Shown in pieces: positions 23,110-34,956 of a stretch of DNA of 64,000 nt; positions within the stretch are counted from its first letter, which is position 1, and every line of letters starts with the position of its first letter. This DNA is from Trichobilharzia regenti (lineage: Eukaryota > Platyhelminthes > Trematoda > Strigeidida > Schistosomatidae), in the NCBI GenBank assembly GCA_944472135.2, contig OX235262.1:82620903-82684902 (forward strand), given 5' to 3'. The translations under genes and the position numbers were made by a program. The notes below the pieces were generated by a model. It ran no database searches. It was not told the DNA's origin and saw nothing but the letters and a program-made list of their open reading frames with translations.

Positions 23110-26100
23110 AACGTGATAACAAAGTTAGGCAGTTAAAACAGAAATCAACAGAAAACAAAGACAAACAATAAGAATTAAGTCATGAAAGGTATGCCAATGT
23201 TAGAAAGATGATACAAAGGTTACCTGAGAAAAGGAAATACTTAGAATATTAGTTAATACATTCAAATAAGTATGAATATTACAAACAGATTATAAAAGAA
23301 GGATTTCCAAATTAGCTCAACTCCCTTTTAAAGATAATGAATTCAAGGTTACTTATGTATTAAATTCTTTGCTGTAAAGAGGCCACATAATTGTAATGCG
23401 GAAAACAATGTAGCATTTTATATGAATAAGATGAGCATAGAAGCTAAGAAGTATCCATCTTAAGTGACTATTTTTATTTTAAAAAAGCAGTGACTTTCAC
23501 GGACTTTACTTTTGGATGCACAAAGCGACTTTATAGTGTGAGAAAATCTGATTTTCAAAAGTAGAAAAAAGATCAGTACGGGTAAAATTATTTTGATGCC
23601 ACTCTAAATGTCATTTAAACCTACAAACAAATTCAGGGACAAGCTCCGTGGGCTAAAAGACCCCCTCGGTTGACACAATTAAACAAAATAACATAATTTA
23701 CATAATATCTTGCAGTGTCTGTGAATTAAGTCAACTACATAGGTCAAACCAGTGGAATGGAGCTGGTCGGATTTTCTATCAGAACATAAGAATTGAGCTA
23801 AGGTTAGAATGATTGTCCCCGCGAAGATAGGTAACTTAGAAAAAAGCCCAGTGATTGCACTGCATGCCTTAAACACATAATCATAGAATAGGGTGGGAGA
23901 GAGCTAAAAGTCTAAGAAGTAATACAGGTAGGTGGATAGATAGGTTGATTACTGAATCCTGCCTGGTTCATCGAGTCTACACCCAACACGTGCAATAGGA
24001 ATGACGCATCACTCATACCGGAAATATGGAAAATACTACTATTAATCAAGTCAAGCAATGAAAAATAATGGAATTATATTAAACGAAGTTAGAAAGTTGT
24101 GTGAGTAACAAGATATGATTATGAGTGGCGATAATTTGTGCTCGAAACTTGGTCACCAGCAAATATTACTGTATAACACTGCAAGACTTATCAAAATAGA
24201 TGTTACGCATAATGGAATTATAATCTACCACAGTGAACAAGTTCTGTTCTTATAGAAAAGGATCAAATTATGTCAAGTTGAGTGATAAGATTATGTCAGT
24301 GAAATAAATTGAGGTTTATTTACGATACACTGTTTGAGATAAAAATAATGAACAGTTATACCTGGCAAATAAGAACTGAGATCTCTGCAACAATTAGGGG
24401 GATTTTGAAAAAATAGCAAGCGAGTTGGGTTTTTTTGTCAACTACTTTATACGCATATATTTACGCCAACTAAAATTTAACACACTTAAGGTCCAAAAGA
24501 TTTATGAATAATGATGTAATTCAATATTTTTCCATCTAACAACAACGAAAGACAACAAGATAGCATCAGTACTAAATAGCCAGAAGTTCTTATATAAAAC
24601 TGATGTGTCTCAGTTTAATATCACACCTATAGTTATCATAACAACATGTGTACAGTGAACGAAGTGATATTTCAATCCTGAATCACTCCTTTAATTTACA
24701 ACAACTGTATGTAGTATCTCACAAACAACAGAATCAATTTCAAAACACAGTATTGAAGACTTAAACTTTTTGTAATGCATTCAAATAATTAATACTTCGA
24801 ACTTATTGACTAAGTGAAATTACAAAATCAAATGTGGAAGAAAGCCATAAACGTTAATCAAAGTCACTTTTTGTCTTTGACCACTGCTTGAAGTCAATAA
24901 AACCTAATAATCATCCCGCTTATGAAAACTAGTGAACATTTAAAGTATACGCTTCTTCGTTCAATATTAGTAGAAGAGGTATATTTACATAAATATATAT
25001 ATATATTCGGAGTTTGTGTTTAAGAACCGCGATTACTGACTAGAATGTAAGCGCATATATCTGAAGCCTGTAAAAAAACAGCATCTCTACAATCCCACTG
25101 TTTGTTATAAATGAGATATCTTCTCCAATATCTACAAGGTGAATTTAGTGGTACACTGAAAATCAACGCAAGTGATAATTTAAATTATTATTTCAGTCAT
25201 AATAACTAAGTTTTTTATATAGTGACCATTTGTTATCTTCACGTTTTTAAAGGTTGCGTGGTACGTTTTTCAACCATTTTCAAAAATGTTTAGAATTCAG
25301 TACTGCACACAACAATCTCAGCACATCCATGAATGTTAACCATACTTTTCACCCTTAGTTATGCAAATGACTGTTTCCGTATTTTCAGAAATAACCTATT
25401 CTACTTTATTACTTGGTTTGTTCCGTGAAAAGTTTCATTATTGCCGATGAAAATTATCTGATTACCACCAATTTACTTCTATACACGCTTTTCAGCAAGA
25501 GATTAGAATAATTAATGAATGTATATTTCAGAATATCTTTTCCTTGAAGCTGGAGAGATTTCAATAGATCTCTTTTCTCCCCATATTATTTATTGCACTA
25601 ATTAGGCGTCAGTGTTTTATACAAATATCGCGTTAAGTAATACGGTAGGTAGCGGTAAAGATAAGAACAGACCAGTCGATTGATTTGCGATTATATATTA
25701 GCTGATAATCAAAAGAAATCAGTGTGGGAAATTGTACAAAACGGAAAAATTCCTTCTTTCCCAAACCAATCAATACATGTGTATTTCACCAAAAACAGTA
25801 GATTTGATATATATCTGAAGAAAAAACGGTGGAAAAAAGCTTATACGGCAGAATAGCAGCACAGAAATTCAATTCAAGAATATGTCAGGATGAATGCATC
25901 GATTTTCAAAATTCTCCATTTTGCTTCCTAAAGACAACTTTATATATTATTCAATCATTTTCGGCCTTCTTCAACAGTATTTTCCATGGAAAAAATCCGT
26001 GAACAGACAGATCCGATTTGCAATAAAATTATTGAAAGCCATAGTTGAGGAACAAAAATGTAATTGTACAGCGGCATGTTGCTTCAATAGATTTTATCCC

Positions 26101-27750
26101 TCTTAGTATGAAAGATAACGACATATTTAGTATTGTTTCACAGTCTACAGAAACAAACTCGGATACTATTGTATTCTGTGAAGAAATCTATATTTATTAA
26201 TGCACCGAAAGCAGTTGTATGTAATAAAATATGGCACAGACTAAACGTTGAGGCTAAAATGTCACACACTCGTTAATTCATTCATTTTTAAAAAGGTGTG
26301 ACAAATTTCGATGCTATATTAACTATGCGCACTTATAGACGGATACACCTGTTGTTGAAGATATACAATAAATGGAATTCATTTCGCTTTACTTATTCTG
26401 TTGCGTTAACTATTTTTTTCTGCTTTAACTGGAGAGAGGAAGCTGTAACTTATGTGTTTCAGTCTCAGAATTGGCCTGCATTATTTCTGTTCATTTAAAA
26501 CCAGGGGGCAATAAAGAACTGCTATATCCTAGTTAGAAACTTTTTAGAAGTACGCGCTTGTGTTCCCAACGATGGCTGAAGCGAAGACGTTCAGTTTATT
26601 CAACAGTCTTTTGACCATTCAGTCTGACGGGAGGTCAGTGTCTAGTTCCCAGCCAACACATTCCTATTCCTAAACCGTATCTAATTTACTAGCCAATCGT
26701 GAGCTGGGAAATGAAAGAAAGTTGTATTCGAATCTGGTAAATCCAACTTGTAAAAGTAACATTATCATTGCCGAGAGTCTAAGCTTGAAACCACATTTTC
26801 TACCCAAAACATGGAAGAATAAAAGGGGAATTATATTTTATACTAGATGCTTATTGCTCCAATGAATTGATTGCACTGTTAATGAAAACGGTTATCACTG
26901 CTTCTCTGCTACGATTTCGGGTATATTGCATGAATAAATAAATAAATGTGCCTTACTCATTTGAATTCATTCCTGTAATTTTGTGTACATCACATAATGA
27001 GGAACGTCTTCAGGATAATAAAATGATTTAGGCATTTACTTTCATTACTTGTTAACCTTCCACACTGGCAAATCTGATGCAATTAAGCAACTTGTCTTTT
27101 AAACCTGATTCGCATGAATACTATTAGAATATATTGACTCGTAGCATTTGATAAATCAAAGATTACCTGAAAGTGTCTAAATTTTTCGTACACACGATAA
27201 AACCCTACCTGAATAACCATACCCTTTATTCCATTGCTTAAAACTATCCCATTCAAAACATACTTCCAGTATTTGGTGTTAGGTTTTCTACATTCCACTG
27301 CACGTAATTTTAATAGCTCAAGTTAAGATAAAAACTTCCGTGAGAGAAAAAAAGGCGTTATAGAATCGACACTGCAACGTATAATATCCTAAAATCAGCC
27401 TACTTGAAATTATAAAGATAATTTCCAAACTAATATGCTGAGGAAAAACATGGTAATCGAAACAATATTGATGGTGAATGCGAAAAAGACCCCTAAAACT
27501 GCCAGACAGAGCAAAAGACGGTGGTAGGATCTACTGCGGGAGTCAATAAATCAAAGTTTTGTTTCCAGTCATACACACATAATGCAAGGGCATCTAAGAA
27601 ATAAAATGAGACAGATTTGATAACTGTCATATAATTTAAATTGTTAAACTAATATGAAAATATACAACCATAGAACTCCACTTTTTTCATAATAAAGTTA
27701 GCAGTACAAGCAGAATAACCCTTATAGTTATGTGATGTCACCAGAAGAGA
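23110..27750. other. 4.6 kb AT-rich, no gene recognised
   Basis: The longest featureless stretch of the window. ORFs are short and without domains. A weak tRNA-like sequence with 'ggtcagtgtctagttcccagcc' lies near 26633-26655. A short TA tract is at 24992-25007. It could be intronic or intergenic. Confidence 0.4.
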
Positions 27751-27758
27751 TACCTATT

Positions 27759-28020
27759 CTAGATAAGGATCGAAGGCCATGGGGAGGGGAGAGATTCAGC
27801 AAATTTCTTCTGAACACAGAAATTGATTTGAAAATTTTTTATGACAACTGCCTTAGGTATACTTAGCAGCCAAAGGAGTACAAATTCAGGTGGCTGAGGT
27901 GACACTTTGCATAGAATAGTGAAGGCTGAATTATTATTAATCTTGCACTCTGTATCCATGCGGTGTACCAATATGGAACTCCCGATTAAGTTTACGGCTC
28001 CCTTACCTGACAATATGTGG
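27759..28020 (-). pseudogene. Penelope-like element, GIY-YIG C-terminus
   Basis: The reverse ORF 27759-28013 reads 'IGSSILVHRMDTECKINN', then 'IPKAVVIKNFQINFCVQKKF' and 'SLPSPWPS'. These match the last 80 residues of the PLE protein at 33597-34562 ('RSSILSHLIDSGH', 'AEAIGIRTIKPKLCIQKKF', 'FSLPWP'). The conserved Glu before A-I-G-I is Lys here, and the YIG part is missing. Dead fragment. Confidence 0.75.
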
Positions 28021-28024
28021 CTAG

Positions 28025-28450
28025 TTAATTATGATGATTCTATCATTTTGAGAAGGTTGTTCTAATATTTTAACTATTGTAAATCCGCTGAAATTTCTGT
28101 GAGGTATTTTTGAGTTTTCTTTGACAAAAGATGCATTAAAACACCAATACAATTAGGCTTATCTGCTATCTTATTCATCTAGAGAAATGACTCTGGAACA
28201 GAATTGATTTTACAAATTATCATCTCAAGAATTAAGTGTTTTTGCACTAAGCGGTTTGAATATTCATTTAAATTAATTTCAAAGTAAAGCCAATGTTCGG
28301 CTGTGCAAACAAATGGATTTCTTGGTTTATCTGACTGAAAGATGAACGAGTTTCGATGATTTCTTTTGGTTAGAGATCTATATATTTACTTTCGAATAAA
28401 GTTGTGAATAAGTATAACTCTTAGTTGCTTATTTTATTTGCATACTAGTC
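28025..28450. other. No gene seen
   Basis: AT-rich spacer. Confidence 0.35.
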
Positions 28451-28454
28451 AGTA

Positions 28455-28890
28455 ACTAGTGTAATGTGTATGTCTAGTCCTATCTTTGTTGTAGACTAAA
28501 TTCTATCAGTCAAGGTGGCAATGTGATCGATCACCTTGCTAGGTGGCTCACCTCCATGGTGCACTGTAAGTTGGTGATATTAAATGGTTGTAGGCAATCG
28601 GTAGGAAGCCTTGAACCGAGGATTCTGTATGCGCCAAAGATAGGACTAAAAACACATACATTACACTAGTTACTGACTACAGTCCAGTCAAAAATAAATA
28701 TGTAATACAGTCCTACAAGAGGTCAGTCAAGACATCAGTACTCACTAGGTGGCGCCTATTCGAATCTCAGAAGGGACATGAGTTCCTTCAAGATTGCAGA
28801 TACGCCTTGCTGACTGGTGATTGCCATCTAGCACGAAATCTAGGGTCCACGGCTTCCTGACAATTGCCTCCACCCATCTAATATTAGTTG
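28455..28890 (+). repeat. SINE family C, inverted cluster
   Basis: Left part is the reversed tail and body ('actagtgtaatgtgtatgtctag' region, 'ggtgcactgtaagttggtg'). A plus-strand tail fragment with 'gcgccaaagataggacta' follows, then a plus head with 'tattcgaatctcagaaggg' near 28757 and the body up to 'cacccatctaatattag'. Several partial copies in both orientations. Confidence 0.7.
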
Positions 28891-29370
28891 CTTACTGAGT
28901 GCCGCAACAACTTATCCAATAAATGTTTTAAGAATCGTCTACACTTATTTAAATAACAAGTTCTGCAAGAGCCTCCACTAAAACAAGCAAGTGCACAGAT
29001 AATATGGCAAATTATTTGCCAAAGTTAACCCGATTAAATATTTCACTGCAAATAATTTGGTCTGTAAGTCAGCATCCACATAAACCCTTATTAATGTAGT
29101 TATTTTCCTAACTTTTCTATATCCTCAATTTTTAGAAGTGACACGTTATCCATAGAAGAAGTTAGCTGACGACGAAGATAAACAGTAAAATATGCTCTTT
29201 AGAAACACTAAAATATCTTTAAAAAATATGCGGCTTGAATCTCCTGATTTCTTGAAAGAGTACTATGTTCATTTTCTACGAAGAGTATTCACAGTTGGTT
29301 GGAATATTATCTTAAACACTTAATAATGTGATCTATGGATAATTGTGCCTGGGGAAGCTTTAAAATATTA
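28891..29370. other. No gene seen
   Basis: AT-rich spacer without recognised content. Confidence 0.35.
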
Positions 29371-29374
29371 AAAC

Positions 29375-29625
29375 TGTATTCAAGTGTTGGTTGGTCACAG
29401 GATTTCATCATGAGCTGAAGTCAGTTGGAGAACCATTGAAAACCTGCAAGGAGTACTGGACAGCTGTTATGTCCTGGTTTGGGACTCTTCATCAGTATGC
29501 ACCCACCCCATTGGGGTTCGAACCCAGGAGCTTCTGTTTACTAGGCGAGCTCGTAGAGTATTAGGCCACTGTGACTTGGTCTAATGACCCATGAGTTATA
29601 ACTTCTGCCAATTCACGAAAGATTC
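29375..29625 (-). repeat. Hammerhead SINE (family A)
   Basis: Reverse copy: B-box region 'ggggttcgaacccagga' near 29513, A-box-like 'agtggcctaatactc' (reverse) near 29562, and the hammerhead segment at 29466-29500. The left part is the family A tail. Confidence 0.7.
29466..29500 (-). ncRNA. Hammerhead ribozyme motif, variant
   Basis: On the minus strand CTGATGA (29489-29495) is followed by AGA and a stem with GTCC/GGAC sides, then ATAAC in place of GAAAC. The core loss makes cleavage unlikely. Confidence 0.55.
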
Positions 29626-29867
29626 TATTCTAGTAGAAATCTTTTGCCTCAATGAAAGGTTTCTGGATTCCAAAGTGGGATAGGATTTATATCTTACAAC
29701 ATCAGAGAAAAATGTTATACACTGGAAATTAATCACATTAAATAATTATCAAGATATTTAACTTATAGATTGTTATATAGAAAAATTTTAGGCATGGGAA
29801 CTGACTTTAGATGGTTGGAGGTAATTTTTAGGAAGCTCTGATAGTCTCCAGCCATCTAACATCCATT

Positions 29868-30020
29868 CAGAGTGAACTAAAAGCGACTTAACGTAATGAC
29901 CATATTGCAAACTTGATTGATAGATTTCAGTCCGGATTAACACCAATGAGTAGACACATGACACTAATTTCTCACTAAGGACCAGTCAAAGTAGATATGG
30001 AAACTTTCTCGACTGTTCTT
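29868..30020 (-). repeat. SINE family C tail fragment
   Basis: Contains the family C tail in plus orientation of the sequence 'catattgcaaacttgattgatag' (shortened match) and 'gacacatgacactaattt'. Orientation is uncertain because only the tail is present. Confidence 0.5.
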
Positions 30021-30024
30021 ATCA

Positions 30025-31225
30025 CTGAGTTAAAACAAAAGGTTTATGCTATTAACATATACATATACTTATGTATGAAAGTGGTTTTAATCCAAAGTTT
30101 ATGACCAAAGTTTGCAGTGTTCTTTTATTTATATTCTCTTGATACATTCTTTTACGTAAATATAAATTTCATAAATCTTTTTTCCCTGATGTCTGGTGTC
30201 CACTTTTGTACACTGGTTTATTATGGTGAATTCTGTTTATTACATACGGATATTTTAATTTCTGCTTGTACCCCATAAAATATGCCGAATACCGCATATA
30301 TAGAAGCAAGATAAAATGTCACATTTTGGTTTTAAGCTCACTTATTTAGTGTTGCTGTTTCAAAGGTCATATATATAATAGATGCAAGAAATATATTTAA
30401 GCAGTATGATTTGGCAAATTCACATCTTTTATCTGAATAATAAGGGAAACTTGCAATTAATTTGTTGTTAATGATAAGAGAGTGTAAGCAGAATTCAGTA
30501 CAGGTGCCGTCAGCTGTTCACATTTGAATGACTTCTTTAAGTCTTCTGGTTCACTATGGTTAGTGCAGGATACAAATTATGACATATTTCTCTAATATTT
30601 TTTCATCCCATAAACTAGCAAATACTAAGTACTCCTTTGCAAGAATCCCACCTGACATACAGCATTAACTATTATGTGCAAAGAAGCATGTAAATGAAAA
30701 TTTGCTCATTTTTGTGATTATCAAATGATCTTGATAATACGTTTTTATGTTAATGGATATCTGGATAGTGTTTTTAGAGGACAAATTTGATCTCAAAAAT
30801 GTAACCCTATCAAAATTTATTGAAGGAATTAATTATCTTAATAACCATATATCTAATGATATGTGATGGCCTGCTTAAAATCTGAGCTACAAAAAGCTTC
30901 CATCTCTCTATTGCAGATATTTTCTCTTACCCGGTTTGGTCTAATCGATTAAGATATGACTTCAATTTGTATTATCTACCATTGTGTATATTTAGAATAT
31001 TTACAAGCTTCTGACTTCCAAGTTCCTGCTAAACTTAAGGAAAGGCGTGATTTGGGTGGCAGCGTGTTCCCATAGATGAGATAGCTGTTATTCAATTGGG
31101 TACTTGGGTCTTAAAGTGTACTTTTGCTAACTAGATATCGTGAATTTCTTGAAGGAGCCAAAGCAGATATATCATAATTGAATGGATTGTGCTTCATTTC
31201 AGAGAGCATTGTATAACAAGATATA
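30025..31225. other. AT-rich, no gene seen
   Basis: Nothing recognised. Confidence 0.4.
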
Positions 31226-31256
31226 CTATCAATTAATACTTTCAAAAGAATGGATA

Positions 31257-31302
31257 CTGAACAAGGAGTACTCTTTTCGATAACTTCATCATCAGGCTCT
31301 AC
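31257..31302 (-). ncRNA. PLE hammerhead-type motif, left arm
   Basis: On the minus strand CCTGATGATGAAGTTATCG is followed by AAAAG and the self-complementary GAGTACTC as stem III. The CTGATGA and GAAA core parts are intact, but stem II is poor and stem I pairs weakly. Confidence 0.5.
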
Positions 31303-31479
31303 AGTTATATATACATTACAGTGAATGAATGAATGAATTAGTGTTATGAACAACATTAATGCTGTTTAAATAACATCGAATCAATAATATTGACAGATTA
31401 CAGCTCAATAACATCAACATAAATTGAGCTGAATGTAAGAAAAGTTGGGAAAGATAATAATACAAATTCATGAATTTAA

Positions 31480-32207
31480 AGTCTCTGCTGAAAGTCAGGG
31501 CAGTAGTAGGGGCTGAACTTGCTTCTTTTGAACACAGAGCACTGGTTGTTTGAGGTGAATTGCAATAGCCTCTGCTGTTTGGAGCACGCGGTGGGTGCTT
31601 CGATGATTTTGGCAATTTATTAGGCACTCGGAAGATTATAGAGAAGGATTCTTCATTGCTGCCTGGCTTTGTGGCCGGTTAGGACCAGATGGTCCAATAT
31701 CGAACTGTTAATGGTTTTCACTACACCTTTACTTAGCCATAGTGGAAGATGTTGTCGAGCACGAAAAATCAAGTTCCTAGAGTAACGGTCAATAAAACTC
31801 ACCCCACAAGCGCAGTTGAATTGGTAGATACTCTTTGAAGTGGCTAGTCTAGGTACTTCATCTTTCAGTCGAGGTAGCACCATCGGTCGTGTAGAGAATA
31901 ATACGTGTAGTTCGCCAGCATTAAAAGTTCTTTGAACTGATTTTCTTAATCTCTTCGCAATTATCTCGCTTGGTAAATCACCCATGAATTGTAGTCGTAT
32001 ATAAAAAGGCTTCTCTTTTACAGATAGTGAGTAATCCTTTTCCGCTCTCTTTGTCATGTGTTTCTTGATAAATTTATCAGGAAAGCCATTTTTGATCAAA
32101 GTTTCATATGCAATGCCTAATTCATCTTCAGTTACTTCTTCTGAGCATATAGACCTGATTCTGTGGCTGAAGGTCTTCACTACATTTCTTTGGTTTGATT
32201 TCTTCAT
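31480..32207 (-). pseudogene. PLE RT thumb and GIY-YIG domain, broken
   Basis: The reverse ORF 31653-32207 (184 residues) covers the end of the PLE reverse transcriptase ('FSHRIRSICSEEVTEDEL', 'GFPDKFIKKHM') and the start of the GIY-YIG domain ('SIYQFNCACG'). It then ends in a stop after 'ILDHLVLTGHKA'. Where the active copy has YIGR this one has FIDR, so the conserved glycine is lost. The rest of the domain is readable in shifted frames down to about 31480, ending in a 'FVQP-LPWP'-like decayed tail. The catalytic reverse transcriptase part with YVDD is missing. Its start coincides with the inner edge of the right arm, a 5' truncation as in copy 2. Confidence 0.8.
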
Positions 32208-32317
32208 ATGTTGTTGCTATTGAGCTGTAATTTATCAATATTATTGATTCGATGTTATTTAAACAGCATTAATGTTGTTCATAACACTGATTCATTCATT
32301 CACTGTAATGTATGTAT

Positions 32318-32366
32318 AACTGTAGAGCCTGATGATGAAGTTATCGAAAAGAGTACTCTTTGTTCA
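32318..32366 (+). ncRNA. PLE hammerhead-type motif, right arm
   Basis: Inverted twin of 31257-31302: CTGATGA at 32329-32335, GAAA at about 32346-32349, then the GAGTACTC palindrome. Same weak stem II. Confidence 0.5.
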
Positions 32367-32399
32367 GTATCCATTATTTTGAAAATTTTAATAGGCATT

Positions 32400-33350
32400 T
32401 TTAATCAATTAATATTTTACTTGAAGATAGTGTGCTAAGGGAAAATATCATGGAATAAACTCCTATAAAAATTCTGTACATTTTGTAAATGCTGTCCAGA
32501 ATAAAGATGTTATTAATATTCTGTTTTTTCGAAGAAAGCATTTTACATCTATGTCAGCTGATTTTTGGAGAAACATGTTTTCATTAGACAATTTTGTTAG
32601 TGTAATATATTGCAAAACATTTGGAAGTAGAGGAGGTGATTTGAGATATTATTTATAACAACATGGTACATGACGTAAAACTGTGCTCCAAAAGGTATTT
32701 AGTGCGGCTTAATATCAGTTAATGCATACCAGAACATTTGGTAGATGTTAGTAATTGATATTAGCTGCAGTTTGGTGTACAGCTTTCTGAAAAAATGTCT
32801 TAGAAGCAAAATTGATCCAGTCAGAACATTTCTTCAAATAACTTATGATTTTGCGCTGATTTCACATTAATATGCACAGATTAGATAGTGATTTTTATTC
32901 TTACGTTTTCCTCCTATTTAACTCTTCAAACAAAACTTCAGTTCGAATATTGATTGTTACATTTAAAATCTTATCAGTACACGTCTGCAAAACTAAATTG
33001 TCACCAGCAGCTATCTGGTTACGTTTACTAATATATTCATAAAATTATTACGAGTCGCCTCTTACCTCTCCCTTCAAGGTGATTGTTCTCTTTATGCTTA
33101 TAAAATGAAATTCGTTTGTACCACATTACTATGCTTAGTAAAAAATATTGTCCCAATCACTTCAAACATTTATCTCCAAGTGACAAACACCATATTCAAC
33201 CAAATTGCCGTTTTTGATTTTGGATTTTTTATGGAACCTTCAACAATGTTTACTAACCAGAAATCACTTTCACTTTTGAAATATGTTGCCGTTCTTTTAC
33301 TTGTGCGATACTTACATTTTACATGATTAATCGTCATTCATTTGTCAATA
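32400..33350. other. AT-rich, no gene seen
   Basis: Short spacer between two PLE copies; nothing recognised. Confidence 0.4.
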
Positions 33351-33353
33351 TTT

Positions 33354-33559
33354 TTTAGAACAACACATTTAAGCGAACAATATTGTGCTTTCAATTAGAT
33401 GTCATCAGGCTTAACTCTAATATATTTAAGTTTACAAATAAAAATTCAAATATAAACCAATCACGGTGTTTTGTCTATAGGATAATACGATGGTGAATAT
33501 AAATTGTGCAGGTAGTCATAATAGTGGTACTGATAATATTAATAATAGTAATAATAATG
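33354..33559 (-). repeat. Left inverted arm of PLE copy 2
   Basis: Reverse complement of the PLE 3' terminal sequence. Shares with the right arm such blocks as 'aaccaatcacggtgttttgt' and 'tggtgaatataaattgtgca'. Carries the hammerhead at 33369-33414 and AT-rich triplet repeats at its inner end. Confidence 0.85.
33369..33414 (-). ncRNA. Type I hammerhead ribozyme candidate in PLE arm
   Basis: On the minus strand: TTAAGC (stem I, 5' side), CTGATGA core, a 9-base CATCTAATT stem-loop II, GAAA, an AT-rich hairpin ending GTTC (stem III and the C cleavage site), then GCTTAA (stem I, 3' side). TTAAGC and GCTTAA are perfect complements. Core bases are intact. Stem II is minimal and its closing pair is poor. 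Hammerheads are known from PLE terminal repeats. Self-cleavage is inferred. Confidence 0.65.
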
Positions 33560-33596
33560 TAATGAAAACGGGAAATTAAAGGATACCATCAAGGAG

Positions 33597-34562
33597 TTGG
33601 ATATGTATTACCGATATGTCGATGATACATTTATCTTAGCTGATGAGAAGGTTAACATAGACGAATTGTTATTTAAATTCAACAACATCCACCCTTTGCT
33701 TACCTTTACTTGTGAAGAGGAGCAGGAGAATAAACTACATTTCCTGGATGTCTTGCTAAGTAGGAGAGAAGATGGGTCACTTGGGAGAAGGGTGTACAGA
33801 AAAAGCACATTCACAGGGCAGTACACACACTTCCTTAGTTACGAGCCCATCAAATATAAAAGGAATCTTGTAAAATGTCTCGCGAGCAGAGCAAGGAAGA
33901 TATGTACGGATGACCTCTTACAAAATGAATTTAAATATATTCACGATTCCTTGACGGAGATGGGTTATCCGAGTAGTTTCATAAAGAAACATATGAAACC
34001 ATCAGCGAAGAAACCTGTGACTCTAACTGCACATAAGAAACCTCTATTTATTAAGTTACAATTTAATGGGGACTTATTTAGTGAGATTCTATTCCAAAGA
34101 CTCTCAAGGAGCATACGTAGAACATTTTACGCAGCACACCTATGTTTGTCATTCTCTAGCCGACGAATGATTGGGACGCGAACGAAGGATAAGCTTGATA
34201 GTTTTGCCACTTCTATGTGTATTTATCAATTCAACTGCACCTGCGGTGACAGTTATATTGGGCGTACTACTAGACAGCTTAGCCAACGTGTTAGTGAACA
34301 TCTCCCATCGTGGTTTGGCAAAGGACAGACAAAAACAATCCGTAGCTCAATTCTGTCACATCTAATTGATAGTGGTCATGTAGTCGATAAAACGAAAGCC
34401 TTCAAAGTAATTCATCGTATCCCTCCGAATCTTTCCAATAGACTTCGTATTCGTCTACTGCACACAGCTGAGGCGATAGGCATTCGAACTATTAAACCTA
34501 AACTATGCATTCAAAAGAAGTTCGTGCAGCCATTTTCCCTCCCGTGGCCTAATAAGACATAA
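33597..34562 (+). CDS. Penelope-like RT/GIY-YIG protein, 5'-truncated
   Basis: A 321-residue open frame, the C-terminal half of a PLE polyprotein that reverse-transcribes the element RNA and nicks the genomic target. The reverse transcriptase active site is at residues 5-13 ('YRYVDDTFI', YVDD at 7-10). The thumb follows ('NKLHFLDVLLSR' about 46-57; 'YRKSTFTGQYTHFLSYEP' about 67-84). The GIY-YIG endonuclease domain has 'IYQFNCTCGDSYIGRTTRQ' (209-227), Arg 231, Glu 292 in 'AEAIGI' and the family end 'FSLPWP'. The Cys-x-Cys next to YIG is typical of animal PLEs. There is no natural start: the frame opens on a TTG at the truncation point, and the RT fingers and first palm Asp are missing, so no active enzyme is expected. 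The lack of any stop over 965 bases points to a young copy. Flanked by inverted arms. Confidence 0.9.
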   Translation: MDMYYRYVDDTFILADEKVNIDELLFKFNNIHPLLTFTCEEEQENKLHFLDVLLSRREDGSLGRRVYRKSTFTGQYTHFLSYEPIKYKRNLVKCLASRARKICTDDLLQNEFKYIHDSLTEMGYPSSFIKKHMKPSAKKPVTLTAHKKPLFIKLQFNGDLFSEILFQRLSRSIRRTFYAAHLCLSFSSRRMIGTRTKDKLDSFATSMCIYQFNCTCGDSYIGRTTRQLSQRVSEHLPSWFGKGQTKTIRSSILSHLIDSGHVVDKTKAFKVIHRIPPNLSNRLRIRLLHTAEAIGIRTIKPKLCIQKKFVQPFSLPWPNKT

Positions 34563-34807
34563 CCAACGAAAGACTTCTACACCACCCCTTATTTATATTT
34601 CCAACCCTTTTCTTATCATCCCTTAATCTTATCTTATATTCATTATAAACGTGTTTCATTTCCTTCCCTTACAATCTAACATAACTTAATCGGTTCATTT
34701 GTTTTTACTAGCCTTTATCGACTACTTCCACCTGAACAATTGTTTTTTTTCATTATTCGTGTTATCACAGGTTGCCTCACTTTTTCATCCTTATTATTGA
34801 TAAGACC

Positions 34808-34938
34808 ATTATTATTATTATTACTATTATTATTAATATTATCAGTACCACTATTATGACTACCTGCACAATTTATATTCACCATCGTATTATCCTATAG
34901 ACAAAACACCGTGATTGGTTTATATTTGAATTTTTATT
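34808..34938 (+). repeat. Right inverted arm of PLE copy 2, inner piece
   Basis: Inverted copy of about 33430-33559. Ends at 'gaatttttatt' (34928-34938), which is repeated at 38406-38416 as 'gagtttttatt', the target duplication of the RTE insertion. Confidence 0.85.
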
Positions 34939-34956
34939 ATTATTATTATTTATCCT

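Larger units (their letters stand above)
31231..32393 (-). mobile_element. Penelope-like element with inverted arms (copy 1)
   Basis: A decayed PLE coding remnant on the minus strand lies between two inverted arms of about 190 bp: left 31231-31421, right 32207-32393. The arms match over nearly all their length (for example 'ataacatcgaatcaataata' left and its reverse complement right). Each arm contains a hammerhead-type motif. Copy 2 at 33354-38497 has the same layout, so the inverted arms look like a family feature and not a chance rearrangement. Confidence 0.8.

Noticed and set aside
25894..26498. Two plus-strand ORFs of 66-70 residues
   Set aside because: Biased composition from AT-rich DNA, no domain, no splice or repeat support.
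31111..31356. Short reverse ORF of 81 residues
   Set aside because: It lies over the PLE inverted arm and its flank; the mirrored arm gives a similar peptide at 32208-32438. Shadow of non-coding arm sequence.
34171..34365. Plus-strand ORF of 64 residues in another frame
   Set aside because: Internal shadow of the PLE protein at 33597-34562.
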